Shown piece after piece: positions 49,953 to 58,023 of a stretch of DNA of 64,000 nucleotides. How positions within the stretch are numbered: the stretch's first letter is position 1; each line of letters begins with the position of its first letter. The notes under the pieces were generated by a model. That model worked only from the letters and a program-made list of their open reading frames with translations, searched no databases and was not told the origin of the DNA. Source of the DNA: Actinopolymorpha alba DSM 45243 (GTDB lineage: Bacteria > Actinomycetota > Actinomycetes > Propionibacteriales > Actinopolymorphaceae). A program made the position numbers and the translations under genes. Location: positions 76,259 to 140,258 of the forward strand of contig NZ_KB892709.1 of the NCBI RefSeq assembly GCF_000373925.1. The letters run 5' to 3'.

Positions 49953-50170
49953 GCGCGTCCTCGCTGCGCTCCGGGCGCGCATGAGGCACTCCAGGCACTG
50001 TGTTGAACGATTCGCTCGGTGCGCTCGCTCATGCCACCATCCAACCGCATGTCCCCGAGGTCCGGCTGGCTCACCCGCAATCAGATCGCAGCGTCCAACC
50101 CCCGGATAAGATCCCCTCCGGAGAGGGGAGGACCGTTGACCGGCTGCGCTTGCGAGGCAGGAGCACAGCA

Positions 50171-50848
50171 GTGACCGACGGCACCGCTCGGCGTGTCCGG
50201 GCGGTCGTGTTCGACCTCGACGGCACTCTCGTCGACACGATGCGGTCGGCACCACAGGCGTACGTCGACACGATCCGCGCGCTTGGTGGTCCGGTCCTCA
50301 CGCGGGACGAGCTCGTCGCCATCTGGAATCTCGGCCCGACCCAGGTGGTGCTGGCGCACGCACTGGGCCGCGCGGTCACGGCGGCGGACATCGACTGCTA
50401 CTTCGAACACTTCGCCGCAGCCATGGCGGATGTGCGACCCTTCCCCGGCATCGTCGACATGCTGGACAAGCTCACCCGTCACGGCTACCTGCTCGGAGTG
50501 TTCACTGGCGCCACCCGGCGTGCGGCGACCCTCATGCTCGACAGGGCAGGCATCGCAGAAACCTTCTCGATCATCGTCGCAGGCGACGAGGTGGGCCAGC
50601 CCAAGCCCGCACCGGTCGGTCTTCAGCTTGCCTGCCACGCACTCCGGGCGAGCCCGGCGGAGGCTGCCTATGTCGGCGACGCCGATGTGGATCTGAGCTG
50701 CGCCGCGGCAGCCGGGTCGTTGGGAGTGCGCGCGGCGTGGGGACAGTCAGGCGGCTACTTAGGCGGCGCGGCCGGCCGAGTCGGTCCGATGGTCGTACGG
50801 CATCCCCGTGAGCTTCCGGACGTGCTTGTACGTCCCAACGTCGGATAA
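50171..50848 (+). CDS. HAD-family phosphatase (phosphoglycolate phosphatase-like)
   Basis: 225 residues. HAD motif I FDLDGTLVDT, motif II in GVFTGATRRAA, motif III Lys in EVGQPKPAPVG, motif IV GDADVDL. The cap type (helical insert about residues 20-90) matches Gph/pyrophosphatase-like members. Substrate is probably a small phosphorylated metabolite. GTG start with AGGAG 8 nt upstream. Confidence 0.9.
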   Translation: MTDGTARRVRAVVFDLDGTLVDTMRSAPQAYVDTIRALGGPVLTRDELVAIWNLGPTQVVLAHALGRAVTAADIDCYFEHFAAAMADVRPFPGIVDMLDKLTRHGYLLGVFTGATRRAATLMLDRAGIAETFSIIVAGDEVGQPKPAPVGLQLACHALRASPAEAAYVGDADVDLSCAAAAGSLGVRAAWGQSGGYLGGAAGRVGPMVVRHPRELPDVLVRPNVG

Positions 50849-50869
50849 GCGGCGAGGCAGCGCTGGTTG

Positions 50870-51835
50870 TCAGCGAGGTGGACTGTCGCCAGCAGTCAGC
50901 AGTCGCTGCCCGAGGACGCGTGCGGCCGTCTGGATTTCGGGTGACTTCACGATCCGGTATGCGGCCGGGAGCATCACGAGCTGCCCGGCGTACCACACCG
51001 GGTTGCTGGTGCTACCGACGAGACGGGTGGTCTGGGCGTCGAGCGGCTCGAGCAATCCCATGGCTCGGGGGAGGCAGCGCGCCACGGTGTCGACAGGCGC
51101 GTCGATGACGACCTCGACGTCGTAGTCCCAGCCGACGGCGAGGTGTGCCTCCAGCTCCGCGACCGGATCGAGGTCGGCAGGTGGGGTGAACATCTGGTCG
51201 AGGATCTCGACGGCGGTGACCCGGTCGATGCGGTAGGCCCGTCGAGCCTCGGCGGAGTGGGACCAGCACAGGAGGTACCACCGGCCGTGGCGTACGACGA
51301 CCGCCCACGGGTCGACCTCGATGGCCCGCTCCGATCCGGCCTCGGAGCGGTAGCCGATCCGCACCCGGCGGTGGTTCGAACGCGCTTGAACGAGGGTGGT
51401 CGTGGTCTCGGGGTCGGGCCGGGCGGCGCCGCGGTCGGGGACAGGCGCCGTGGACCGGCGGACGGCTTCGGCCTGGGCGGCCACAGGCTCCGGGAGCGCC
51501 CGCACGATCTTGCTCAGCGCTCCGCCGACCAGCGCGGTGGGATCGCTCGCGTCGTGGTGGCCGTCGAGCACAGCCATGACCAACCCGAGGGCCTCGGCGG
51601 CGCTGAACATCAGGGGTGGAAGCCGAAGGCCACGGCCGACCCGAAAGCCGCCGTAGGGCCCGCGGAGGGACTCGATCGGGATGCCAGCCTCGCGGAGGAT
51701 GCCGACGTATCGCCGGGCGGCTCGCTCGGAGACACCGAGCTTCTCGGCGAGCCGGTCAGCGGTGATACCCGGGCTGCTCTGGAGCAGCTCGAGGGCCCGC
51801 AGCGCCCGTGCCGTGGGGCTCACGTCGTTCGGCAT
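50870..51835 (-). CDS. WYL-domain transcriptional regulator (YafY-like)
   Basis: 321 residues. N-terminal winged HTH of the DeoR type (GITADRLAEKLGVSERAARR, then YVGILREAGIPI), central WYL domain (AIEVDPWAVVVRHGRWYLLC, then WSHSAEARRAYRIDRVTAVE), and C-terminal extension WCX (about residue 230 on). ATG 51835 has GGGAG nearby. It is divergent from a DinB-like gene with only 57 bp between starts; the paired TCCGGAA motifs there are its likely target. Confidence 0.92.
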   Translation of the reverse strand: MPNDVSPTARALRALELLQSSPGITADRLAEKLGVSERAARRYVGILREAGIPIESLRGPYGGFRVGRGLRLPPLMFSAAEALGLVMAVLDGHHDASDPTALVGGALSKIVRALPEPVAAQAEAVRRSTAPVPDRGAARPDPETTTTLVQARSNHRRVRIGYRSEAGSERAIEVDPWAVVVRHGRWYLLCWSHSAEARRAYRIDRVTAVEILDQMFTPPADLDPVAELEAHLAVGWDYDVEVVIDAPVDTVARCLPRAMGLLEPLDAQTTRLVGSTSNPVWYAGQLVMLPAAYRIVKSPEIQTAARVLGQRLLTAGDSPPR

Positions 51836-51850
51836 CACACACTCCCGCAT

Positions 51851-51872
51851 TCCGGAAGTAGAACGTCCGGAA
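51851..51872. promoter_or_regulatory. WYL regulator operator candidate
   Basis: TCCGGAA at 51851-51857 and again at 51866-51872 (15-bp spacing). The first extends to the palindrome TTCCGGAA; the second is within GTCCG-GAA-CGGAC. A -10-like TACAGT (51880-51885) then ends 7 nt before the GTG of the DinB-like gene. Confidence 0.6.
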
Positions 51873-51892
51873 CGGACCCTACAGTGCCTGCC

Positions 51893-52444
51893 GTGACTGA
51901 GAACAACCAACCAATACTCATGGAGCCACCGGCCGCCGGCACCGAGATCGACACCCTGATCGGATCGCTGGAGAGGCAGCGCCTTACGTTCGCCTGGAAG
52001 TGCGCTGACCTGGACTCCACCGGCCTGCGGGCGACGACCGCCGCCACGACGATGACCCTCGGCGGGCTGCTCAAGCACCTCGCTCTGGTCGAGGACGACT
52101 ACTTCTCCGTGCGACTGCTCGGGCGCGCCCCCAACCCGCCGTGGGACAAGGTCGACTGGGAGTCCGACCCGGACTGGGAGTGGCGTACGGCCGCCGTGGA
52201 CACTCCCGAGCAGCTCTACGCGCTCTGGGAAGAGAGCGTGGCCCGCTCCCGCGCCAACCTGACCGTGGCGCTGGCCGATGGTGATCCAGGTCAGCTCATT
52301 CACCGCTCCTGGCCAGACGGTCGATCCCCGAGCATCCGCCGCATGCTCGTCGACATGATCGAGGAGTACGCCCGGCACACCGGCCACGCCGACCTTCTCC
52401 GCGAGGCCATCGACGGTCGGGTCGGGGAGGACCCGCCCAGCTAA
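51893..52444 (+). CDS. DinB/DUF664 family protein
   Basis: 183 residues. Four-helix DinB-like fold with TTMTLGGLLKHLALVEDDYF (first metal His region) and MIEEYARHTGHADLLREAID (HxxxH). In actinobacteria DUF664 proteins are thought to be thiol-dependent metalloenzymes (bacillithiol/mycothiol transferases). GTG start, probably leaderless. The divergent WYL regulator should control it. Confidence 0.9.
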   Translation: MTENNQPILMEPPAAGTEIDTLIGSLERQRLTFAWKCADLDSTGLRATTAATTMTLGGLLKHLALVEDDYFSVRLLGRAPNPPWDKVDWESDPDWEWRTAAVDTPEQLYALWEESVARSRANLTVALADGDPGQLIHRSWPDGRSPSIRRMLVDMIEEYARHTGHADLLREAIDGRVGEDPPS

Positions 52445-52491
52445 CCGTGCAAGCCTCGCGACCAGAGACAGACAAGAGACAGGAATGCCCC

Positions 52492-53058
52492 ATGACGACC
52501 CTTGCTGATCGGCCGAACACAGCCCTGCTTGTCATCGACGTCCAGAACGGCGTGGTGGCCAACGCCCATCACCGCGACGAGGTGATCTCGAACATCAACA
52601 CCCTGGTTGGCAAGGCGCGCGCGGAGGACGTGCCGGTGGTCTGGGTGCAGCACTCGGACGCCAATCTCCCGCGGGAGAGCGAGAGCTGGGAGTACGTGCC
52701 GGAGCTGGTCCGCGACGAATCGGAGCCTCTCGTCCACAAAACCTACCTCGACTCGTTCGAGGGCACCGACCTGGAGGCAGTGCTCGCTGAGCGTGGAGTG
52801 GGACGACTCATCGTCACCGGCGCCCAGACCGATGCGTGCATCCGCTCGACCATCCACGGAGCCTTCGTCCGCGGGTACGACGTGACGTTGGTTGGCGATG
52901 CGCACACCACAGAGGACCTCAGCGACTACGGCGCGCCGCCCCCGGACAAGGTGATCGCGCACACCAACCTCTACTGGCAGGAGCAGCGCGCGCCGGGGCG
53001 TAGTGGGGAGACCGTCAGTTCGGCAGAGGTCAGCTTCACGGTGGGCGACGCGACCTGA
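52492..53058 (+). CDS. Isochorismatase-family cysteine hydrolase
   Basis: 188 residues. Catalytic triad Asp in LLVIDVQNGV, Lys in LVHKTYLDSF, Cys in GAQTDACIRSTIHGA. Family members hydrolyse isochorismate, nicotinamide or N-carbamoyl amines; the substrate is open. A short leader with AGGA precedes the ATG. It follows the DinB-like gene by 47 bp and could be co-transcribed. Confidence 0.92.
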   Translation: MTTLADRPNTALLVIDVQNGVVANAHHRDEVISNINTLVGKARAEDVPVVWVQHSDANLPRESESWEYVPELVRDESEPLVHKTYLDSFEGTDLEAVLAERGVGRLIVTGAQTDACIRSTIHGAFVRGYDVTLVGDAHTTEDLSDYGAPPPDKVIAHTNLYWQEQRAPGRSGETVSSAEVSFTVGDAT

Positions 53059-53083
53059 GTTGGGTGGAAGGGGTCAGGACTCC

Positions 53084-53401
53084 ATGGACCTAGAGTTCAG
53101 CGGCATGGACCTGGAGTTCAGCGGCGAGATCTGGGAGTGGCGCGGCCCGGCGCCGTACTACTTCATCACCGTGCCCGACGAGGAGAGCCTCGACATCCGG
53201 GCTGTGTCCGGGGCCGTCACCTACGGCTGGGGGATGATCCCGGTCCGGGTGCGGATCGGCGACACCGAGTGGGCGACCTCGCTGTGGCCCAAGGACGGGC
53301 GTTACGTCGTACCGCTGAAAGGCGCGGTGCGCAAGGCCGAAGGGCTCCACGAAGGCGACACGGTCACAGTCCGGCTGGCGACGAGCGACCCGCGCGGGTG
53401 A
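53084..53401 (+). CDS. DUF1905 domain protein
   Basis: 105 residues. DUF1905 core: GEIWEWRGPAPYYFITVPDE, ending GLHEGDTVTVRLATSD. The first seven codons are duplicated exactly at protein level (MDLEFSG twice) because of a 21-bp tandem repeat that also duplicates the start codon (ATG 53084 and 53105). Either start gives an intact domain. The function is unknown; DUF1905 is found alone or fused to YdeI-like domains. Confidence 0.88.
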   Translation: MDLEFSGMDLEFSGEIWEWRGPAPYYFITVPDEESLDIRAVSGAVTYGWGMIPVRVRIGDTEWATSLWPKDGRYVVPLKGAVRKAEGLHEGDTVTVRLATSDPRG

Positions 53402-53405
53402 AGGT

Positions 53406-53481
53406 TGGCGCGCCCGGGAGGATTCGAACCTCCGACCAACAGATTAGAAGTCTGTCGCTCTATCCACTGAGCTACGGGCGC
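53406..53481 (-). tRNA. tRNA-Arg (anticodon TCT)
   Basis: Minus-strand cloverleaf: acceptor GCGCCCG pairs with CGGGCGC, anticodon loop CTTCTAA gives TCT, T loop GTTCGAATC, discriminator G, encoded CCA. It starts only 5 bp from the DUF1905 stop on the other strand. Confidence 0.96.
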
Positions 53482-53604
53482 CGGCCACTGACGGACGCCG
53501 ACTCGCGTCGCCGCGGGAAATCGTAGTGGAGACCGCTGCCGGATGCGGACACCGAACGGCTGTGAATCGGCCCGAGTTGATCTCACGTCGGCGATGACCG
53601 GCTT

Positions 53605-53640
53605 TTGTCCACAGATGCCGAGATGGCTCGTTTGTCCACA
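53605..53640 (+). promoter_or_regulatory. Two perfect DnaA boxes upstream of the SSB gene
   Basis: TTGTCCACA at 53605-53613 and 53632-53640, same orientation, 27 bp apart, inside a larger 14-bp direct repeat TTTGTCCACAGATG. This equals the high-affinity actinobacterial DnaA box. They lie about 80-110 bp before the ssb ATG. Confidence 0.75.
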
Positions 53641-53717
53641 GATGGGTTCGCCCCCGGTCCACCGGCGGGCCCGCTCGGGCACCTTTGAGGGCACCAGCTC
53701 ACGAGAAGGGTCGCCCC

Positions 53718-54320
53718 ATGAACGAGACGATGGTCAGCATCGCCGGCAATGTCGCCACCGACCTGCGGTTCCTCCGCTCCGACCGAGGCACCCCGCTCGC
53801 ATCGTTCCGTCTCGCCTCGACGCCGCGACGTTACGACCGATATCAGGGCGGATGGGTCGATGGCCACACGACGTTCGTGACGGTGCTGTGCTGGCGGACC
53901 CTGGCGGAGAACGCCGCCGCAAGTCTGCGCAAGGGCGAGCCGGTAGTGGTCTTCGGTCGCCTGCGGGTGGAGGCGTGGGAGAAGGAGGGTCGCACTGGTA
54001 CGACCGTGGAGATCGAGGCCACCGCGTTGGGGCATGACCTGTCCCGGGGGACCTCCGCTTTCCGGCGTACCCGCCGCGAGCAGGGCGAGTCGTCCTCCGA
54101 CACCGAGGTCGCGGAGGAGCTTGCCAGGAGTTGGGACGCGCAGACGAGCGAGGCTCCCGGCGGCTCCGCGCCTACTGCGCCTGCCGCGGGAGCACCTCGA
54201 CCTGAAGATGTCGGCGCCGACACCGAGGAGGGCGTGCTGCCCACACGCCCGGGGAGCAACGGCCATCGCCCCCAGCCAAGCCCCCCGACCTCGGCCGGCT
54301 CCGATCGGCGGGCTGCCTGA
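53718..54320 (+). CDS. ssb: Single-stranded DNA-binding protein, SsbB-like
   Basis: 200 residues. OB-fold about 1-110 (MVSIAGNVATDLRFLRSDRG, then TFVTVLCWRTLAENAAASLR). The acidic C-terminal region is long and Pro/Ser-rich but ends in SAGSDRRAA; the conserved DDDIPF-type tip that recruits replication partners is absent. It thus resembles the second SSB of Streptomyces (SsbB), used in chromosome segregation rather than replication. Two DnaA boxes precede it. ATG chosen after AGAAGGG; ettA follows on the same strand. Confidence 0.92.
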   Translation: MNETMVSIAGNVATDLRFLRSDRGTPLASFRLASTPRRYDRYQGGWVDGHTTFVTVLCWRTLAENAAASLRKGEPVVVFGRLRVEAWEKEGRTGTTVEIEATALGHDLSRGTSAFRRTRREQGESSSDTEVAEELARSWDAQTSEAPGGSAPTAPAAGAPRPEDVGADTEEGVLPTRPGSNGHRPQPSPPTSAGSDRRAA

Positions 54321-54541
54321 CCGGCCCGCCTGGAGTGGAGCGCGGACCTGCCCCCGCGCTTCCACCGCTGCCGGGCGGTCGTTCTTCCATACGCGGTGTG
54401 CGCCCCTGCCAACCCAGCCGCGGGCGAGGGAGACACCGCCCGGCAGCTCCTTCACCGCCCGGAAGTATTCCCGCTTGCCCGGTGTTGCAGGATAGATACT
54501 CGTCTGGTTCTGGTCCCAACCCTTTTCAAGGTGGATTCGAC

Positions 54542-56224
54542 GTGCCTGAGCACATCTACACGATGCGCGGCGTCCGCAAATCACTCGGGGACAAGGTGGT
54601 CCTCGACAACGTGACGCTTTCGTTCCTGCCCGGGGCGAAGATCGGCGTCGTCGGCCCTAACGGCACGGGCAAGTCGACCTTGCTCAAGATCATGGCAGGC
54701 ATGGAGCAACCGTCCAACGGTGACGTCATGCTCGCCCCGGGCGCGACGGTCGGCATGCTCCAGCAGGAGCCCCCGCTGACCGAGGACAAGAACGTCCTCG
54801 AGAACGTCCAGGAGGGCGTGGCCGATACCAAGGCCATGCTCGACAGGTTCAACGAGATCTCCGCTGAGCTGGCTGACCCGGACGCCGACTACGACACACT
54901 GCTGGCCGAGATGGGGGAGTTGCAGACCCAGCTCGATCATCGGGACGCCTGGGACCTCGACTCCCGGCTCGAGATGGCGATGGACGCGCTGCGCTGCCCT
55001 CCGGCAGATGCCGACGTCACCAAGCTCTCCGGTGGTGAGCGGCGCCGGGTCGCCCTCTGCAAGCTGCTGCTGGCCCAGCCCGACCTCCTGCTGCTAGACG
55101 AGCCGACCAACCACCTCGACGCCGAGAGTGTCCAGTGGCTCGAGCAGCACCTCGCGAGCTATCCGGGCACCGTCCTCGCGGTGACCCACGACAGGTACTT
55201 CCTCGACAACGTTGCCCGCTGGATTCTCGAGCTCGACCGGGGCAAGACGCACCCCTACGAGGGCAACTACTCGACCTACCTCGAGACCAAGCAGGAGCGG
55301 CTCAAGGTCGAGGGCCGTAAGGACGCCAAGCGCAAGCGGATTCTCGAGCAGGAGCTGGAGTGGGTCCGGTCCAACCCCAAGGCCCGCCAGGCTAAAAGCA
55401 AAGCACGCCTCCAGCGGTACGAAGAGCTCGCCGCGGAGGCCGAGCGGGTCAAGAAGATCGACTTCGAAGAGATCCAGGTCCCGCCCGGCCCGCGCCTTGG
55501 CAACGTCATCCTCGACGTCAACGACCTTGCCAAGAGCTTCGGTGACCGGCCCCTCATCGACAAGCTCTCCTTCTCACTCCCGCGCGCCGGCATCGTTGGT
55601 GTGATCGGCCCGAACGGCGTGGGCAAGACGACGCTGTTCCGGATGATCGTTGGCGAGGAGAAGCCCGACTCGGGGGAGCTTCGCGTCGGCGAGACGGTCA
55701 GCATCTCCTACGTCGACCAGTCCCGGGAGAAGCTCCCGGGGGACAAGACCGTGTGGGAAACCGTGTCCGACGGCCTCGACTGGATCCGGGTCGCCAGCTT
55801 CGAAATGCCGAGCCGCGCCTACGTCGCGTCGTTCGGCTTCAAGGGGACCGACCAGCAAAAGCGCGCCGGAATCCTGTCGGGCGGTGAGCGTAACCGCCTC
55901 AACCTCGCGTTGACGCTGAAGCAGGGCGGCAACCTGCTCATGCTCGACGAGCCGACCAACGACCTCGACGTCGAGACGCTCCAGTCGCTGGAGAACGCCC
56001 TGCTGGAGTTCCCCGGCTGCGCTGTGGTGACGTCTCACGACCGGTGGTTCCTCGACCGGGTAGCGACGCACATCCTCGCGTGGGAGGGCACCGACGAAAA
56101 CCCCGCGAACTGGTTCTGGTTCGAGGGCAACTTCGCCGACTACGAGGCGAACAAGATCGAGCGCCTCGGCCCGGATGCGGCGCGTCCGCACCGGGTGACC
56201 TACCGGCGACTCACTCGGGACTAA
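54542..56224 (+). CDS. ettA: Energy-dependent translational throttle protein EttA (ABC-F)
   Basis: 560 residues with two ABC ATPase domains: Walker A GPNGTGKST and GPNGVGKTT, signatures KLSGGERRRVAL and ILSGGERNRLNL, Walker B LLLDEPTNHLD and LMLDEPTNDLD. The P-site tRNA interaction motif between domains is rich in Lys/Arg (KVEGRKDAKRKRILEQELEW). Binds the ribosomal E site and gates the first elongation step according to ATP/ADP. GTG start; the C-terminal tail lies after WFWFEGNFADYEANK. A strong hairpin follows. Confidence 0.97.
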   Translation: MPEHIYTMRGVRKSLGDKVVLDNVTLSFLPGAKIGVVGPNGTGKSTLLKIMAGMEQPSNGDVMLAPGATVGMLQQEPPLTEDKNVLENVQEGVADTKAMLDRFNEISAELADPDADYDTLLAEMGELQTQLDHRDAWDLDSRLEMAMDALRCPPADADVTKLSGGERRRVALCKLLLAQPDLLLLDEPTNHLDAESVQWLEQHLASYPGTVLAVTHDRYFLDNVARWILELDRGKTHPYEGNYSTYLETKQERLKVEGRKDAKRKRILEQELEWVRSNPKARQAKSKARLQRYEELAAEAERVKKIDFEEIQVPPGPRLGNVILDVNDLAKSFGDRPLIDKLSFSLPRAGIVGVIGPNGVGKTTLFRMIVGEEKPDSGELRVGETVSISYVDQSREKLPGDKTVWETVSDGLDWIRVASFEMPSRAYVASFGFKGTDQQKRAGILSGGERNRLNLALTLKQGGNLLMLDEPTNDLDVETLQSLENALLEFPGCAVVTSHDRWFLDRVATHILAWEGTDENPANWFWFEGNFADYEANKIERLGPDAARPHRVTYRRLTRD

Positions 56225-56228
56225 GAGA

Positions 56229-56268
56229 TCGCGCGCGGATAGGCGACTTCCCTATCCGCATCCGCGCG
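56229..56268 (+). terminator. Terminator after ettA
   Basis: GCGGATAGG (56235-56243) pairs perfectly with CCTATCCGC (56251-56259). Outer TCGCGC/GCGCGA extend the stem with a small bulge. It begins 5 nt after the stop. Confidence 0.7.
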
Positions 56269-56328
56269 ACCTCTGTCCGACTCTGGCGCGGCGGGGATCA
56301 GGAGCACTCCTGGTCCCCGCTTCCGATG

Positions 56329-56841
56329 TCAGCAGCCGCTCTCCAGCGCGTCGTCGGCCGCTGCTGGTGTGGAGGGCTGGCGGTTCTGGCCGATCCGGTC
56401 CGCGTGGGCGGCGACGGCCTCGAAGGCCCGGCCAATGGTGGCGAAGTCATCCGCGCTTACCACGTCGACGAACGTCTCGCGTACGCCGGCCACATGCATG
56501 GGCGCGGCGTCCACCAGCGTGTCGTAACCCTTGGCGGTCAACCTGGCCAGCACGCCTCGGCCATCAGAGGGGCAGGACACCCGCTCGACGAGGCCGGCTG
56601 ACTCCATGCGGTTGATCGTGTGGGTGAGTCGACTGCGCGAGTGATGCACCGATTGGGCCAACTCGGTCATCCGCAGGGTGCGCTCCGGAGCCTCCGAGAG
56701 GCGTACCAGGATCTCGTACTCCGGCATTGACAGGCCGATCGAGCGCAGGTCGCGATCAAGGCGCTCCATCAACTTGGCGCTGCCCAGGAGGTAGGACCGC
56801 CATGCCTTCTGCTGAGTTGCCGTGAGCCACCGCGTCGTCAT
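56329..56841 (-). CDS. MarR-family regulator of the divergent YceI gene
   Basis: 170 residues. Winged HTH RTLRMTELAQSVHHSRSRLT, then HTINRMESAGLVERVSCPSD with wing DGRGVLARLTAKG. Divergent from yceI with about 97 bp between starts containing two palindromes. MarR-YceI pairs are widespread in actinobacteria. It should repress both genes until bound by an oxidant or lipophilic ligand. Confidence 0.92.
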   Translation of the reverse strand: MTTRWLTATQQKAWRSYLLGSAKLMERLDRDLRSIGLSMPEYEILVRLSEAPERTLRMTELAQSVHHSRSRLTHTINRMESAGLVERVSCPSDGRGVLARLTAKGYDTLVDAAPMHVAGVRETFVDVVSADDFATIGRAFEAVAAHADRIGQNRQPSTPAAADDALESGC

Positions 56842-56860
56842 GCGACCATCCTACCGGAAT

Positions 56861-56914
56861 AGTTGACAGTTCAACTAGGTTCCGACTAGCGTTCGCACAA
56901 GTTGAATCTTCAAC
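56861..56914 (+). promoter_or_regulatory. yceI promoter bracketed by two MarR operators
   Basis: TTGACA (56863-56868), 18-bp spacer, TAGCGT (56887-56892) form a strong promoter. AGTTGA-N4-TCAACT (56861-56876) covers the -35; GTTGAA-TC-TTCAAC (56901-56914) lies at the expected start site. The half-site GTTGA is common to both. Confidence 0.75.
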
Positions 56915-56938
56915 CTACCTCCCAAGGAGCAGAACGCC

Positions 56939-57484
56939 ATGAGCACCACGGCGACAGCTTTGACTGCCGGCACCTGGACGATCGACCCGACCCACTCCGA
57001 GGTCGGCTTCACAGTGCGCCACCTGATGACGAAGGTGCGGGGGGCGTTCCGCGACTTCGAGGGATCGATCGAGGTGGCGGAGGACCAGGCGACGTCCAAG
57101 GCCACCGCGAGCATCCAGCTGGCCTCGATCGACACTGGTACCCAGCAGCGCGACGACCACGTGCGCTCGGGCGACTTCTTCGACGTCGAGAAGCACCCGT
57201 CGATGACCTTCACCTCGACCGGTCTCAAGCCGGGTGGTGACGGGTTCATTCTCGTTGGTGACCTCACGATCAAGGGGGTCACGAAGGAGGTGGAGCTCGA
57301 GGTGGAGTTCCTCGGCGTGGACAACGACGCCTACGGCAACACCCGCGCCGGCTTCGAGGCCACGACCAAGATCAACCGCAAGGATTTCGGTGTGGACGCC
57401 AACGTCCCGCTGGGTGGCGAGAAGTTCCTCATCGGCGACCAGGTGTCCGTCAACATCTCCGTCCAGGCGGTCCTGCAGAAGTAA
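56939..57484 (+). CDS. YceI-family lipocalin-like protein
   Basis: 181 residues. Beta-barrel isoprenoid-binding fold: WTIDPTHSEVGFTVRHLMTK start, HVRSGDFFDVEKHPSMTFTS, GDLTIKGVTKEVELEVEFLG. YceI proteins bind polyisoprenoid quinones or lipids. No signal peptide, so cytoplasmic as in most actinobacterial copies. AAGGAGCAGAACGCC precedes the ATG. Regulated by the divergent MarR. Confidence 0.93.
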   Translation: MSTTATALTAGTWTIDPTHSEVGFTVRHLMTKVRGAFRDFEGSIEVAEDQATSKATASIQLASIDTGTQQRDDHVRSGDFFDVEKHPSMTFTSTGLKPGGDGFILVGDLTIKGVTKEVELEVEFLGVDNDAYGNTRAGFEATTKINRKDFGVDANVPLGGEKFLIGDQVSVNISVQAVLQK

Positions 57485-57506
57485 CCGCGCGCGCCCGCTG
57501 CGTGAG

Positions 57507-57538
57507 GGGTGGCCGTGACCACATGTCGGCGGCCACCC
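57507..57538 (+). terminator. Hairpin between yceI and the thioesterase gene
   Basis: GGGTGGCCG (57507-57515) pairs perfectly with CGGCCACCC (57530-57538) around a 14-nt loop, about 25 nt after the yceI stop. Confidence 0.6.
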
Positions 57539-57587
57539 TCGGGCCCGAGGTCCGGCGATCCGACCTTTACCTGAGAGGATCGCACCC

Positions 57588-57995
57588 GTGGCACATTTCG
57601 TCTTTCCATGCCCGCTGCGTTGGTCCGACATGGACACGTACGGGCACGTTAATAATGTCGTCTACCTGAGGTACCTCGAAGAGGCCAGGGTGGCGATGTT
57701 CTTCAACGGGGCCAGGGAAGCCGGTGTCAAGAGCTTCGAGGGTGAGCTCGTGGTCGTCCGGCACGAGATCGACTACCGTCGCCCGCTGGTCTTCCGGCCC
57801 GAGCCGGTGCTCATCGAGACCTGGGTTACCGACATCCGTTCGTCGTCGTTCGGCCTGAGGTACGAAGTGCGCGACGAGGAGACCACCTTCGCCAGGGCAA
57901 GCAGTGTTCTGGCGGCGTACGACGCGGACCTTGGCCACGCGCGCCGGTTGACGCAGGAGGAGCGCGCCTGGCTCGAGCGGTTCCGCTCGGAGTAA
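57588..57995 (+). CDS. Acyl-CoA thioesterase (4HBT hot-dog fold)
   Basis: 135 residues. CPLRWSDMDTYGHVNNVVYL carries the catalytic Asp of 4-hydroxybenzoyl-CoA/YbgC-type thioesterases and the HVNN signature. Hydrolyses acyl-CoA thioesters; chain-length preference is unknown. The GTG start has GAGAGGA about 9 nt upstream. It is read alone toward the DUF1707 gene (convergent, 28-bp gap). Confidence 0.93.
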   Translation: MAHFVFPCPLRWSDMDTYGHVNNVVYLRYLEEARVAMFFNGAREAGVKSFEGELVVVRHEIDYRRPLVFRPEPVLIETWVTDIRSSSFGLRYEVRDEETTFARASSVLAAYDADLGHARRLTQEERAWLERFRSE

Positions 57996-58023
57996 ACCCT
58001 CAGGTCCAGCCCTCCCGGCGGGC

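Noticed and set aside
47824-49998. 724-codon minus-strand frame spanning MASE1 and DUF2461
   Set aside because: Overlaps three supported genes on both strands; composition is typical of a high-GC shadow.
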